Counted from the stretch's first letter, positions 24,965 through 34,508 are shown. The stretch is 64,000 nucleotides of DNA from Massilia sp. METH4 (GCF_037094685.1 NZ_CP146614.1:3596001-3660000); one strand, 5' to 3'. Notes: generated by a model not told the origin, from the letters alone. Numbers and translations: made by a program.

Positions 24965-25456
24965 ATGTCGAAGAAAGGCAGCTCGGACGACAAGCGCGTC
25001 CGTTCACAAACCACGAAGGACCAGAACACGGTGGCCGAGGGCAGCCTGCAGGGCGTGGCCCCCGGCGCGGTGCAGAAGGGCGGTGCGAACGTGCAGTCCG
25101 CATCGGAAGAGCAGCAGGGCGGCTCCCTGCGCGACCGCAGCTCGCTGCAGGGCTCAGTGGATGAGAACGTCGGCAGCAGCCGGGGCGGCGAAGGCGCCCA
25201 GCAGGCAGGGTGGAGCGCACGCCAGAAGGCAATACGCGAAGAGGCCCGCGCCGACGAGGACCGCGACGCGGCCCCCCGCCAGTCCGGCTATGGCGGCCTG
25301 GAACAGAAGCAGCATGCCGGTTCGCAGGAGTCGCCGACCGGGCCGTCGGGCAACCGGCAGTCCGGCGCGGCGAACAACCAGCAGCGCCAGGGCAACCCCG
25401 GCGAGGCGCCGTCCGACGCCGGCAGCCAGCGCACGGACAAGATCCAGCAGCGCTGA
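24965..25456 (+). CDS. small hydrophilic disordered protein
   Basis: A 163-residue protein with a strong ribosome site (AGGAGGAG just before ATG). It is rich in Gln, Gly, Ser, Glu, Arg and Asn, with no hydrophobic core, Cys, Trp-rich or membrane segment. Motifs such as SLQGVAPGAVQKGG and GGSLRDRSSLQGS recur loosely. The composition resembles stress or desiccation-related hydrophilins, but I recognise no family. It is about 130 bp downstream of the rtcA remnant and convergent with the PEBP gene, whose stop follows immediately. Confidence 0.6.
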   Translation: MSKKGSSDDKRVRSQTTKDQNTVAEGSLQGVAPGAVQKGGANVQSASEEQQGGSLRDRSSLQGSVDENVGSSRGGEGAQQAGWSARQKAIREEARADEDRDAAPRQSGYGGLEQKQHAGSQESPTGPSGNRQSGAANNQQRQGNPGEAPSDAGSQRTDKIQQR

Positions 25457-25933
25457 TCAGGCGCGAGGGTTGCGCTGGTACATGCCCATCAGCTGGGCTT
25501 GTGCCAGCACGTGGCCCTGCATGGCCCGTTCCAGCTCGGCCTTGGTCGGAGTGCCAAGGCCGGGCAGCGTCGCGTCCAGCGCATACAGCTTGAAGAAGTA
25601 GCGGTGGCGGCCGATGGGCGGGCAGGGCCCGCCATATGCGGCATTGCCCCAGTCGTTCTTGCCGGACACGGTGCCGGCGGGAAGTTGCCGGCTGGAGCCT
25701 CCCGCCAGCCGCCCCGCATCCGGCGGCAGGTTGTACAGCACCCAGTGCACCCAGGTACGCTGCGGAGCGGCCGGGTCGGGCGCGTCGGGATCGTCGACGA
25801 CCAGCGCCAGGCTCTTCGTGCCGGCCGGCAGCTCGGACCAGGCCAGCGGCGGCGGCGAGTCGGCCCCGTCGCAGGTATGGATGGGCGGGATGTCGCCGCC
25901 GTCCACGAAAATCGATGACAGGGTCATGGCCAT
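25457..25933 (-). CDS. YbhB/YbcL-type PEBP family protein
   Basis: A 158-residue protein of the phosphatidylethanolamine-binding/Raf-kinase-inhibitor-like family (bacterial YbhB type). The conserved ligand-site motifs are present: DIPPIHTCDGAD, LVVDDPDAP, THVHW-like TWVHWVLYNLP and GGPCPPIGRHRYFFKLYALD. The physiological ligand in bacteria is unknown. ATG at 25933 has GGAGG four bases upstream; ATG at 25927 is the alternative. No signal peptide is seen, so it is probably cytoplasmic. Confidence 0.9.
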   Translation of the reverse strand: MAMTLSSIFVDGGDIPPIHTCDGADSPPPLAWSELPAGTKSLALVVDDPDAPDPAAPQRTWVHWVLYNLPPDAGRLAGGSSRQLPAGTVSGKNDWGNAAYGGPCPPIGRHRYFFKLYALDATLPGLGTPTKAELERAMQGHVLAQAQLMGMYQRNPRA

Positions 25934-26039
25934 GGCGCCTCCGTCGGTGTGCACGACACGCTGCAAGCGTACACCGGTGTGCGGACGGCTGCCGCGCGCC
26001 TGGGGCGTTACAATCCGATTTCAACAATAAAGGACGCCC

Positions 26040-27485
26040 ATGAACGAAGAGCTGGCCCGCAGCGTGGTCCTGGTGCGAGCGATCGAAACGACCGACCAGA
26101 AGCGCGAAATCCTCAGCGACGACGACCGCCGCTATGCCAACCGCACCGCCCGCGAGCTGGCGCAATGGCAGGCTTCGGAAACGAAGGCCCCCGCCACCTC
26201 CGAGCATTTCCTGCAGCAGCGTTCCGAGCAGATCATCAAGAAGCTGTCGCAGCGACACCCGGCCTTTGCCGCGTTCGCCAAGCGCACGCCCGGCCTGCAC
26301 GCCACCGCGTGGCTGCTGCCGCTGCTGGCGCTGGTGCTGGGCGCCGGACTGGATCGCATCACCGACCCACACCGCGTCGACCTGCTGTCGGCACCGCTGC
26401 TGGCGATCATTGCCTGGAACCTGCTCGTCTATGTCGTGATGCTCGTCTGGCTGTGCATCCCGAAGGCCGGCACCACGCGTGTGCGCGCCGCCTGGATCCG
26501 CCACCTCTCGGTAGGCAAGGGCGCCATGCCGCGCAAGATGCCGCACGCGCTGTCGTCGGGACTGTATGCGTTCATGGCCGAATGGGCCCAGCTGAGCAGC
26601 CGGCTGAACGGCGCGCGGCTGTCCCGCACGATCCACCTGTCGGCCGCCCTGTTCGCCGTCGGCGCAATGGCGTCGCTGTATGCCCGCGGCATGCTGGCCC
26701 AATACGGCGCCGGCTGGGAAAGCACGTTCCTGGATGCGGCCCAGGTGCACCAGCTCCTGTCCGTCCTGTTCTGGCCCGCGATCACCGTGTTCGGGCTGCA
26801 GGGTTTCTCGATGGCCGACGTGCAGGCGCTGCATTTTGCCGCCGGTGCACCGGCCACGGCGGCGGACGGCGCCCGCTGGGTGCACCTGTACGCGGGGACC
26901 ATCCTGCTGCTGGTCGTGCTGCCGCGGCTCGTCTTCACTGCCTTCGCGGCGGCGCAGGCCTCGTTCCACAAGCGCCGCTTCCCGCTCGACCTGGAGCAGC
27001 CGTACTTCCGCCAGCTTGACGACGCGGCCGGCGGCGAGCCGGGCACGCTGCGCGTGCTGCCGTACAGTTATTCGGTGGACGAGGCGCGCAGCCGCGGCCT
27101 CGAGGCCGTGGCTGCGCAATTGCTGGGCGAGCGTGCCCGCGTGCGCTTGCTGGCCGCGGTGGCGTATGACGCCGAGCCGGCCGCCACGCTGCGCGAGATC
27201 GATCCGCGCGCCCCGGGCGTCACGTCGACGGCGCTGCTGTTCAGTCTTGCCGCCACGCCGGAAAAGGAAAACCACGGCGCCTTCATCGCGCGCGCCGTCG
27301 AAGCGCTGGGCGGGCGCGCCGTCGTGCTGCTCGACGAATCGGCATTCAGCACGCGCACGCCGGACCCGCAGCGCGTACGCGAGCGCACCGAACTGTGGCG
27401 AGAATTCTGTGTCTTCCACGGCGCCGAACCCACCGTCGTCAACCTGCTCGCGCCGCTGGTCGCGGTGAAAGGGGAGGGCGCATGA
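26040..27485 (+). CDS. DUF2868 membrane protein
   Basis: A 481-residue protein. A charged N-terminal 75 residues are followed by four or more membrane spans, including LLPLLALVLGAGL, LLAIIAWNLLVYVVMLVWL, SAALFAVGAMASLYA and ILLLVVLPRLVF. A soluble C-terminal domain of about 180 residues follows. It matches the DUF2868 family. Its stop overlaps the start of a DUF3482 GTPase as ATGA, and the two families are usually neighbours. The arrangement recalls the E. coli YcjX/YcjF pairing of a P-loop protein with a membrane partner. Function unknown. Confidence 0.85.
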   Translation: MNEELARSVVLVRAIETTDQKREILSDDDRRYANRTARELAQWQASETKAPATSEHFLQQRSEQIIKKLSQRHPAFAAFAKRTPGLHATAWLLPLLALVLGAGLDRITDPHRVDLLSAPLLAIIAWNLLVYVVMLVWLCIPKAGTTRVRAAWIRHLSVGKGAMPRKMPHALSSGLYAFMAEWAQLSSRLNGARLSRTIHLSAALFAVGAMASLYARGMLAQYGAGWESTFLDAAQVHQLLSVLFWPAITVFGLQGFSMADVQALHFAAGAPATAADGARWVHLYAGTILLLVVLPRLVFTAFAAAQASFHKRRFPLDLEQPYFRQLDDAAGGEPGTLRVLPYSYSVDEARSRGLEAVAAQLLGERARVRLLAAVAYDAEPAATLREIDPRAPGVTSTALLFSLAATPEKENHGAFIARAVEALGGRAVVLLDESAFSTRTPDPQRVRERTELWREFCVFHGAEPTVVNLLAPLVAVKGEGA

Positions 27486-28933
27486 GCGAAACGATCCAGC
27501 TGGCGCTGATTTCCCATACCAATAACGGCAAGACCACGCTGGCGCGCACGCTGCTGGGCATGGACGTGGGCGAGGTGCGCGACGCGGCGCACGTGACGGC
27601 CCTTTCCGAAGCCCACACCCTGCAAGCCACCGAACAAGGCGACCGGCTGGTGTTGTGGGATACCCCCGGATTTGGCGACTCGGTGCGGCTGATGAAGCGC
27701 CTGGCCATGTCGGGCAATCCGATCGGCTGGTTCCTGCGAGAGGTGATCGACCGTTACCGCGACCGGCCGTTCTGGCTCAGCCAGCAAGCCTTGCGCGCCG
27801 CGCGCGACGATGCCGACATCGTGCTCTACCTCGTCAACTCCGCCGAGCGTCCCGAGGATGCGGGCTACCTGCCTTCCGAGATGCGCATCCTGGAATGGCT
27901 CGGCAAGCCCGTGCTCGTGCTGCTGAACCAGATGGGCCCGCCACGCCCGGCGCCGGACGAACAGGCCGAGCAACTGCGCTGGCGCGAGCACATGCGCCAG
28001 TACGCGGCGGTGCGCGACGTGCTGCCGCTTGACGCGTTCGCCCGCTGCTGGGTGCACGAACGCGTGTTCTACGAAGCGCTCGGCCGCCTCGTGCCGGAGG
28101 AAAAACGGCCGGCGCACGGGCGGCTGCTGGCCACGTGGGATGCGCAGAACGCGCAGCGCTTCCACCAGTCGATGGCCGTGCTCGCGCAGCAGTTGCACGA
28201 TGCGTCGCGCGACCGCCAACTGGTGGAAACCGCCGACAAGGGCATGCTGGGTTCGGCGCTGAAGCTGGTCGGCATCGGCAAGGGCGACGATCGCAGGCGC
28301 CAGGAGCGCGCCATGAACACCCTGGTCGCGCGCCTGAATCTCGGCATCGGCCAAGCCACCGTCAACCTGCTGTCGCTGCATCGCCTCGACGCCAGTGCGG
28401 CCACCACGATCAATGCCCGCGTCAGCAACAACTTCGTCGTGAAGGCGCCGGTCGAGAAGGGGCAGGCGGCGCTGCTGGGCGCGATCGTCTCCGGCGCCGC
28501 CACCGGGCTGTCGGCCGACCTGGCCGCCGGGGGGCTCACGCTCGGCACCGGTGCGCTGCTGGGCGGCGTGATCGGCGCGCTCACCTTCGCCGGCGCGGCC
28601 TGGGGCTTCAATGCCGGCACCGACCGCAACACCCCGTCGATCACGCTGTCGGATGAATTCCTGCGCACGCTGCTGGTCACGAACGTGCTGCGCTATCTCG
28701 CCGTCGCGCACTTCGGCCGCGGGCGTGGCAACTTCGTGGAAAGCGAGGCGCCGGCATTCTGGCAGGACGAAGTGGAGCAGGCCGTGGCCGTGCGCGAGCC
28801 GGATGTCGCGACGCTGTGGCGCACGCTGCGCGAGCAGGACGAGCGGGACATCGGCCCCGCCACCGAGCTCCTGGCCGGGATCACGCGGCAGGTCCTCGAA
28901 CGGCTGTATCCGGGCGCGCCCGTCAAGTGGTAG
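27482..28933 (+). CDS. DUF3482 P-loop GTPase-like protein
   Basis: A 483-residue protein. The P-loop SHTNNGKTTL (residues 11-20) lacks the first canonical Gly. The G3 motif is DTPGFGDS. The G4 position reads LLNQMG, not NKxD, so guanine specificity is uncertain. A Gly/Ala-rich hydrophobic stretch (ALLGAIVSGAATGLSADLAA and ALLGGVIGALTFAGAAWGF) near 340-380 looks like a membrane-inserting hairpin, as in dynamin-like or bacteriocin-type helices. It is translationally coupled to the DUF2868 membrane protein and probably works with it at the inner membrane (inference). Confidence 0.85.
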   Translation: MSETIQLALISHTNNGKTTLARTLLGMDVGEVRDAAHVTALSEAHTLQATEQGDRLVLWDTPGFGDSVRLMKRLAMSGNPIGWFLREVIDRYRDRPFWLSQQALRAARDDADIVLYLVNSAERPEDAGYLPSEMRILEWLGKPVLVLLNQMGPPRPAPDEQAEQLRWREHMRQYAAVRDVLPLDAFARCWVHERVFYEALGRLVPEEKRPAHGRLLATWDAQNAQRFHQSMAVLAQQLHDASRDRQLVETADKGMLGSALKLVGIGKGDDRRRQERAMNTLVARLNLGIGQATVNLLSLHRLDASAATTINARVSNNFVVKAPVEKGQAALLGAIVSGAATGLSADLAAGGLTLGTGALLGGVIGALTFAGAAWGFNAGTDRNTPSITLSDEFLRTLLVTNVLRYLAVAHFGRGRGNFVESEAPAFWQDEVEQAVAVREPDVATLWRTLREQDERDIGPATELLAGITRQVLERLYPGAPVKW

Positions 28934-28972
28934 CCAGACGACCTGCCGGGCGATACGCGGCAAGGTCGGCGG

Positions 28973-30367
28973 CTACATCCTCCCTTCGCGCACGTAGCCG
29001 TCGGCAAAGATCAGCGACGGGTCGGCATCGCCTGAATGCGTGCCGGGGCCGTTGACCAGGCCGCCGGCCAGCCAGCCGCCGTTCCAAGCGGCCAGCGAGC
29101 GCACCTGGTTCTGGCGCGCCCCTGCCGTGAAGGGCAGGCGTTGCTGCACGCCGCCATTCGCGTCGAGCACGGCCAGCAGCGGCTGCGCCGTTTCCGAGAT
29201 GCTGGCGCCGGCCGGGTTTTGCGTGTAGCCGGTGGCGCCCGCCGCGAGCATGCGGCCCTGGCCGAGCGGCAGCAGGTCGAACACGATGTCGCAGCGGTCG
29301 ACATCGATCACCTGCACTGCCGGCGACTGGCCGGGCTTGAGCAGCGCCACGTAGGCATCCCAGCCGCTGCCGTCCGCCGCCGCGGCGGTGCGCTGCCGTC
29401 CCGCCACCGCGATCGTGCCGCCGACCCAGCGCACGGCGTGCACCTCGGGCCGCACCGCCATCGGGACCACCCGCGTGCCGATGCGCGTGCCGGCGGCATC
29501 CAGCTCCGTCACGAACAGGCCATAAGCGAGGTTCGCGGGCAGCGTTTCGTTGAAATGGCGCGCATGGCCTTCGATCAGGTTCGTCCGGTCGCTCTGCACG
29601 GCGATGGCGATGCGGCCGGTGTCGCTTACGTCCAGGCGCACGTGGGCGGGATTGGACAGCGACTGGAAAGGATCGAAGCCGCCACCGACGATGGCGGCGA
29701 TGCCCAGCTGAACGCCTGGCTCGACGAGCGTGCGCCAGCGTTGGGTGAATCCGGCGGGCCCATGGGCGAATCGATAGGCGACCACCGCATCCTTGCCGGT
29801 ACGCAGGGCCAGCACCGCATCCTCGCCGAACGCGGCCAGGCGCGCCGCGTCGCGCGTCACGTACGGCAGCATGGAGTTCGGGTCACGCACGTGGATCGGA
29901 TCGTCCATGTAGGGATCGTGCGGCGCAACCGGATCGGTGAACCCCTGCTCGCGCAGCAGGGTGCCCCGCGCGTCGAAGCGCAGCAGGCGCACCGCATGGT
30001 CGGTACCGATGACCGCCGACACCTCGAGCGAGGGATGCTGCGTGAAATCGAGCAGCGACCAGCCTTCCGGCGGCGTGTATGTGACGGGCACGCCGGCGCT
30101 CCGGGCGAACAGCAGGCGGCGCTCCGGCCGCGTCAGCGCGGCCACTTTCTGGGTTTCCGCCAGCGCCGCCCATGCGCCGTCGTGCGCGCGCACCTTGGTG
30201 ATCGCCGCGCCGGACAATGCGTACTGCACCGGTGGCGGGGGTGGGGGCGGCGGCTCCCCGCCCTCGCGCGGTCCGGGTTCGGACGAGCCTCCGCCGCCGC
30301 AGGCGGCCAGCACGGCCAGGGAAAGGGTGGAGAGCAGGGCGCGGCGGCGCGGCAGGGAAAGGGGCAT
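28973..30367 (-). CDS. putative lipoprotein, beta-propeller-like
   Basis: A 464-residue protein with an N-terminal twin-Arg-like basic stretch (LPRRRALLS), a lipobox LAAC (C23), then a Gly/Ser and Pro-rich linker (eight consecutive Pro) typical of envelope lipoproteins. The remaining ~400 residues are beta-rich with repeated motifs such as AVIGTDHAVRLLRFD and VLALRTGKDAVVAY, suggesting a beta-propeller. No enzymatic motif is seen. ATG at 30367 is chosen because AGGAA lies six bases upstream. Function unknown. Confidence 0.7.
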   Translation of the reverse strand: MPLSLPRRRALLSTLSLAVLAACGGGGSSEPGPREGGEPPPPPPPPVQYALSGAAITKVRAHDGAWAALAETQKVAALTRPERRLLFARSAGVPVTYTPPEGWSLLDFTQHPSLEVSAVIGTDHAVRLLRFDARGTLLREQGFTDPVAPHDPYMDDPIHVRDPNSMLPYVTRDAARLAAFGEDAVLALRTGKDAVVAYRFAHGPAGFTQRWRTLVEPGVQLGIAAIVGGGFDPFQSLSNPAHVRLDVSDTGRIAIAVQSDRTNLIEGHARHFNETLPANLAYGLFVTELDAAGTRIGTRVVPMAVRPEVHAVRWVGGTIAVAGRQRTAAAADGSGWDAYVALLKPGQSPAVQVIDVDRCDIVFDLLPLGQGRMLAAGATGYTQNPAGASISETAQPLLAVLDANGGVQQRLPFTAGARQNQVRSLAAWNGGWLAGGLVNGPGTHSGDADPSLIFADGYVREGRM

Positions 30368-30473
30368 GGTCGTTCCTGAAATGATGGAACGGCCCATTCT
30401 AGGGATCGGATGTCGTTAAAGTTTCGCCGAGTGTCGCGATTTGTCCGCCGCCTTGTTACTGAACGTAAAAATC

Positions 30474-30507
30474 AAAACGGCGCGGTCCTCGCGGAGCGCG
30501 CCGTTTT
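30474..30507. terminator. bidirectional rho-independent terminator
   Basis: AAAACGGCGCG at 30474 and CGCGCCGTTTT ending at 30507 form an 11-bp stem with A and T runs on either side. It lies just past the stop of the nitronate monooxygenase-like gene (minus strand). Confidence 0.8.
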
Positions 30508-30524
30508 CCTCGTGGCGTAAGGCC

Positions 30525-31796
30525 TCACGCCGCTTCCGCCTCCTCGCGCGGCGGGAGGGCAATGCGATTGTCGGTGCTGAACTGGTAGTCGCGGAACACG
30601 TGTTCCGCGGTGAGCAGTTGATAATCGCCGTTGGCCAGCTTGTGCGTGGTGTCCTTCAGGCGGTACGTGTAGTGGCCGCAGGTCCAGCAGTTGAAGTTGC
30701 GCATGTGCGTGCACAGGCAGGTCTTGTCCATCACCTTCACGCCCTTGTCGCTGCCGCCGTTCGCCATCACTTCGCGGTTGTACGAATTGATGTAGGCGCA
30801 GTTGCCGTTCGCGTCCAGCAGATAGCCGTACGATTCGCAACCGGGGCGGGTGTTGGTGCCGATCGCCGGCGTATTGCGCAGCATGCGCATCGGGTAGCCG
30901 GTGGGCGAGATGCCGTTGACGATCACGTCTTCCTCGGAAGCTTTCGCGTATTCCTGCTTTACCTTGTCCGGCAGGCCGCATTCCTTGGTGATCGTGAAGC
31001 GGGTAGCCACCTGCACGCCGGCCGCGCCCATTTCCAGGAAGGATACGGCGTCGCTGCCCGTGAAGATGCCGCCGGCGGCGATCACCGGAATGTCGAGCTG
31101 TTCCCCCTTCAGGTAGGCGAGGATCTCGGCCACGATCGTGTGCAGGTCGTAGTCCTGCCAGTCTTCCAGGCCGAAGCCCAGGTGGCCGCCGGCCAGCGGG
31201 CCTTCGACGATCACGTAGTCGGGCAGGCGATCGAGCTTGGCGTTCTTGCGCAGGAAGATCTGCAGGGCGCGCACGGACGACACGATGATGCCCAGCTTGG
31301 CGTCGCGGAAGCGCGGGTGGTCGGCCATCAGGCCGAACGAGTTGAAGTGCAGGCCGGCGGACAGCGTGATGCCGTCGATGCCCGCATCCAGCGCCGCGTT
31401 CAGGCGCACGCGCAGCGTTTCGCGCGGGCCGTTCATCGTCAGCTTTTCCATGCAGTTCACGAAGATGAGGCCGGGCCCCTTCTTCGCTTCCATGGTCCGG
31501 CCGATGTGCAGGCGCTGCGCCTCGGCCAGGCGGTTCAGGTCGAACTGCACTACCGCCTTGTCCATGTTGTTGATGTTGAACTTGTAGAGCTTGGTCTTTT
31601 CCTTGACGAAGGTGGTATCGAAGCGGCGGTCGGAAACGTCTTCCACCATCGCGTCCGAGATATGGCCGATACCCCCCAGGCGTGCCGCTTCCAGCGCGAG
31701 CCCGGCCGTGGAGATGTCCACGCCCATGCCGCCGATCATGATGGGCACATATTCTTTGTCGCCGAACCGCAGGCGGAAATCATCAACACGTTTCAT
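30525..31796 (-). CDS. nitronate monooxygenase / 2-nitropropane dioxygenase-type flavoprotein
   Basis: A 423-residue TIM-barrel FMN protein of the NMO/YrpB superfamily. The N-terminal VPIMIGGMGVDIS, the FMN/phosphate loop VIVEGPLAGGHLGFG, and IPVIAAGGIFTG with MGAAGVQVATRF are clear. The C-terminal ~80 residues carry a Cys-rich tail (CLCTHMRNFNCWTCGHYT) that could bind metal, unusual for plain NMOs. The true substrate is unknown. It is co-directional with yajQ, 30 bp downstream of it, and ends at a strong terminator. Confidence 0.85.
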   Translation of the reverse strand: MKRVDDFRLRFGDKEYVPIMIGGMGVDISTAGLALEAARLGGIGHISDAMVEDVSDRRFDTTFVKEKTKLYKFNINNMDKAVVQFDLNRLAEAQRLHIGRTMEAKKGPGLIFVNCMEKLTMNGPRETLRVRLNAALDAGIDGITLSAGLHFNSFGLMADHPRFRDAKLGIIVSSVRALQIFLRKNAKLDRLPDYVIVEGPLAGGHLGFGLEDWQDYDLHTIVAEILAYLKGEQLDIPVIAAGGIFTGSDAVSFLEMGAAGVQVATRFTITKECGLPDKVKQEYAKASEEDVIVNGISPTGYPMRMLRNTPAIGTNTRPGCESYGYLLDANGNCAYINSYNREVMANGGSDKGVKVMDKTCLCTHMRNFNCWTCGHYTYRLKDTTHKLANGDYQLLTAEHVFRDYQFSTDNRIALPPREEAEAA

Positions 31797-31826
31797 TGCT
31801 ATCCTCAGGAATGGCCGGCGCGCCGG

Positions 31827-32312
31827 TCAATCGCGGAAGTTGTTGAATTCGAGCGGCGTATCGGCCACTTCCTTGCGCAGCAGCGCCATCGCGGCCTGCA
31901 GGTCGTCGCGCTTGGCGCCCGAGACGCGCACCGATTCGCCCTGGATGCTGGCCTGCACCTTCATCTTGCTTTCCTTGATGATCTTCGTGATCTTCTTCGC
32001 CGTTTCGGTGTCCAGGCCGTTCTTCACCTTGATCACCTGCTTGACCTTGTCGCCGCCGATCTTCTCGACCTTGCCTTCATCGAGGAAGCGCACGTCGACC
32101 TTGCGCTTGGCCAGCTTGTTGGTCAGCACATCCTTCACCTGGTTCAGCTGGAACTCCGAATCGGCGAAGGCGGTCAGGTCGTTTTCCTTCTGTTCCACGC
32201 GCGCATCGCTGCCCTTGAAGTCGAAACGGGTAGTGATCTCCTTGTTGGACTGGTCGACGGCGTTACGCACCTCGATCATGTCCGCTTCGGATACGACGTC
32301 AAACGATGGCAT
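31827..32312 (-). CDS. yajQ: YajQ-family nucleotide-binding protein
   Basis: A 161-residue protein covering the full YajQ family length, beginning [12 protein letters not shown] and containing [11 protein letters not shown], the Lys-rich centre, and [18 protein letters not shown]. YajQ proteins bind cyclic di-GMP in Xanthomonas (YajQ/XC_3703) and have also been linked to nucleic-acid binding. Its presence near a Wsp diguanylate cyclase operon is suggestive but not evidence of interaction. Divergent from murB. Confidence 0.92.
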   Translation of the reverse strand: MPSFDVVSEADMIEVRNAVDQSNKEITTRFDFKGSDARVEQKENDLTAFADSEFQLNQVKDVLTNKLAKRKVDVRFLDEGKVEKIGGDKVKQVIKVKNGLDTETAKKITKIIKESKMKVQASIQGESVRVSGAKRDDLQAAMALLRKEVADTPLEFNNFRD

Positions 32313-32419
32313 GATGTTTCCTTTCGAATTTCTTGTTGCCCGCGGTAATGCCGCGCAAATGATGCGACATTTTAACGGACGCGCGCTGCGAACGCTCGAT
32401 CGTTTTTATCGTGCCACTC

Positions 32420-32425
32420 TATAAT
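32420..32425 (+). promoter_or_regulatory. -10 element upstream of murB
   Basis: TATAAT at 32420-32425, a perfect -10, lies about 18 bp before the first ATG. No good -35 is visible at 16-18 bp. The predicted transcription start is near 32432, giving a very short leader. Confidence 0.45.
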
Positions 32426-32443
32426 CGACTAAATATCGAGAAA

Positions 32444-33487
32444 ATGCGTCAGCCTGCCATGTATTCCGAACCGACCCTCCAGCACGATTTTTCCCTGCGC
32501 GACCTGAACACCTTCGGCATCGATGCGCGCGCCCGTCATTACGTTCGCATCACGTCCGCCGGCCAGCTGGCGACCATCCTGGGCGATCCGGCCCTGGCCG
32601 CGCTGCCGCGGCTGGTGCTGGGCGGCGGCAGCAACCTGCTGCTCACGGGGGACTTCGACGGCCTCGTGCTCCACATGGCGAACACGGGCCGAGAGATCCT
32701 GGGCGAAACGGCTGAACACGTGCTGGTACGCGCCGCGGCCGGGGAAAACTGGCATGGCTTCGTGGAGTGGACGCTGGCGCAAGGCCTGGGCGGGCTGGAA
32801 AACCTGGCACTGATTCCGGGCACCGTGGGCGCGGCGCCGATCCAGAACATCGGTGCCTACGGCCTGGAAACGAAGGACGTGTTCCACAGCCTGACCGCCT
32901 TCGATCCGGCCACCGGTGCCACCATCGTCCTGGATGGCGCCGCCTGCCGCTTCGCCTACCGCGACAGCATCTTCAAGCATCCGGAAGGGCGGCACCTGGT
33001 CATCAATGACGTCACCTTCGCGCTGCCGCGCGCATGGCGGCCAAGCCTGCGCTACGCGGAGCTGGCCAATGCGCTGGCGGAAGGGGGCATTGCAGCGCCT
33101 TCCGCCCGCCAAGTGGCCGATGCGGTCATTGCCATCCGGCGCCGGAAGCTGCCGGACCCGGCCGAGATCGGCAACGCGGGCAGCTTCTTCAAGAACCCGG
33201 TCGTCGGTGCCGCGCAGTGTGCCGCGTTGCTGGAGCGCTTCCCGGCGCTGGTGCACCACCGGCAGGACGACGGCACGGAAAAGCTGGCGGCCGGCTGGTT
33301 GATCGACCAGTGCGGCTGGAAGGGAAAACGCCTGGGCGCCGCCGGCGTCTACCCGAAGCAGGCGCTGGTGCTGGTGAATCATGGCGGGGCCACTGGCGCC
33401 GACGTGCAGCGGCTGGCCCGGGCCATCCAGGCCGACGTCCAGGCGCGCTATGGCGTGCTGCTCGAGCCCGAGCCCGTCTTCGTGTAG
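32444..33487 (+). CDS. murB: UDP-N-acetylenolpyruvoylglucosamine reductase
   Basis: A cytoplasmic FAD enzyme that reduces UDP-GlcNAc-enolpyruvate to UDP-MurNAc in peptidoglycan synthesis. Family motifs are intact: [37 protein letters not shown], and the catalytic-Ser segment NAGSFFKNP. The C-terminus ends in LEPEPVF. The start is either ATG 32444 (GAG nearby) or 32459; the first conserved residues begin at about LQHDFSL, so either fits. Convergent with wspR. Confidence 0.96.
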   Translation: MRQPAMYSEPTLQHDFSLRDLNTFGIDARARHYVRITSAGQLATILGDPALAALPRLVLGGGSNLLLTGDFDGLVLHMANTGREILGETAEHVLVRAAAGENWHGFVEWTLAQGLGGLENLALIPGTVGAAPIQNIGAYGLETKDVFHSLTAFDPATGATIVLDGAACRFAYRDSIFKHPEGRHLVINDVTFALPRAWRPSLRYAELANALAEGGIAAPSARQVADAVIAIRRRKLPDPAEIGNAGSFFKNPVVGAAQCAALLERFPALVHHRQDDGTEKLAAGWLIDQCGWKGKRLGAAGVYPKQALVLVNHGGATGADVQRLARAIQADVQARYGVLLEPEPVFV

Positions 33488-33488
33488 C

Positions 33489-34508
33489 TCAGAGCGGTCC
33501 GGCGCTGGCGGCCCGGTGGCGGCCGCCGCCCTTGGCCGCGTACAGGGCCCGGTCGGCACTTTCCAGCAGATCGGACGGCGATTTCGCGGCAACCGGCACC
33601 AGCGTGGCGACCCCGATGGACATCGTCACCACGCGGTGCGGCGATTGCGGGTTCTCGATGTTCAGTTCGGCAAGCGCGCGCAGGCAATCCTCGGCCACGC
33701 TGCGCGCGCCGGCTTCATCGGTATCGGGCAGCACGAGCGCGAATTCCTCGCCGCCGTAGCGCGCCGCCAGGTCGGCGGGGCGCTTCAGGCAAGCCGTCAT
33801 CACCGCGGCCGCCTTCTTCAGGCACAGGTCGCCCGCCAGATGGCCGAACGTATCGTTGTACCCCTTGAAGCAATCGATATCGCACAGCAGCAGCGACAGC
33901 GGCCGGCGCTCGCGCTGGCTGCGCTGCCATTCGTGCTGCAGCAGTTCGTCGAAGCGGCGGCGGTTGGCGATGCCGGTCAGGCTGTCCAGTGCCGCCAGCT
34001 TCTGCAGTTCGATATTCGCCTCGGCCAGGTGTTTCTGGCTTTCACGCAGGAAGCGGAAGGCTTCGTCGCGCTGCAGCCGGCTGATGTAGGCCCCCGAGTG
34101 ATAGCGCACGCGAGCCAGCAGTTCCAGCCGGTCGGGCAGCTTCACCAGGTAGTCGTTGGCGCCCACCGCGAAGCCATGGGCCTTCGACGCTGCCTCTTCG
34201 CGCGCGGACAGCACGATCACCGGCACGTGTTCCAATTGCGGCTCGGTGCGGTAGCGGCGGATCAGGTCGAAGCCATCCCAGCCCGGCATCACGAGGTCTT
34301 GCAGGATCACGGTGGGTTGCAGGCGCTGCGCGCAGGCGACCGCGGTCGCCGCGTCGGTCACGAAATGGAACTCGATATCGGGCTGGTCGGCCAGCATGCG
34401 GCGCACCGCTTCCACGACGAGCAACTGGTCGTCGACCAGCAGCACGCGCACCTTGAAGTTCGTGAGGGCAAATTCCGGTTCCGCGCCAGCGGAGGAGGCC
34501 TGGGACAT
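33489..34508 (-). CDS. wspR: WspR, diguanylate cyclase response regulator
   Basis: A 339-residue response regulator with a receiver domain (phospho-acceptor D71 in ILQDLVMP), a helical linker, and a GGDEF domain with the active signature GGEEF (residues 252-256). An I-site RPAD (R243, D246) sits five residues upstream of the signature, giving product inhibition by cyclic di-GMP. In the Wsp system it is phosphorylated by WspE and makes cyclic di-GMP to promote biofilm formation. It is the last gene of the minus-strand wsp operon, 49 bp after wspF. Confidence 0.95.
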   Translation of the reverse strand: MSQASSAGAEPEFALTNFKVRVLLVDDQLLVVEAVRRMLADQPDIEFHFVTDAATAVACAQRLQPTVILQDLVMPGWDGFDLIRRYRTEPQLEHVPVIVLSAREEAASKAHGFAVGANDYLVKLPDRLELLARVRYHSGAYISRLQRDEAFRFLRESQKHLAEANIELQKLAALDSLTGIANRRRFDELLQHEWQRSQRERRPLSLLLCDIDCFKGYNDTFGHLAGDLCLKKAAAVMTACLKRPADLAARYGGEEFALVLPDTDEAGARSVAEDCLRALAELNIENPQSPHRVVTMSIGVATLVPVAAKSPSDLLESADRALYAAKGGGRHRAASAGPL

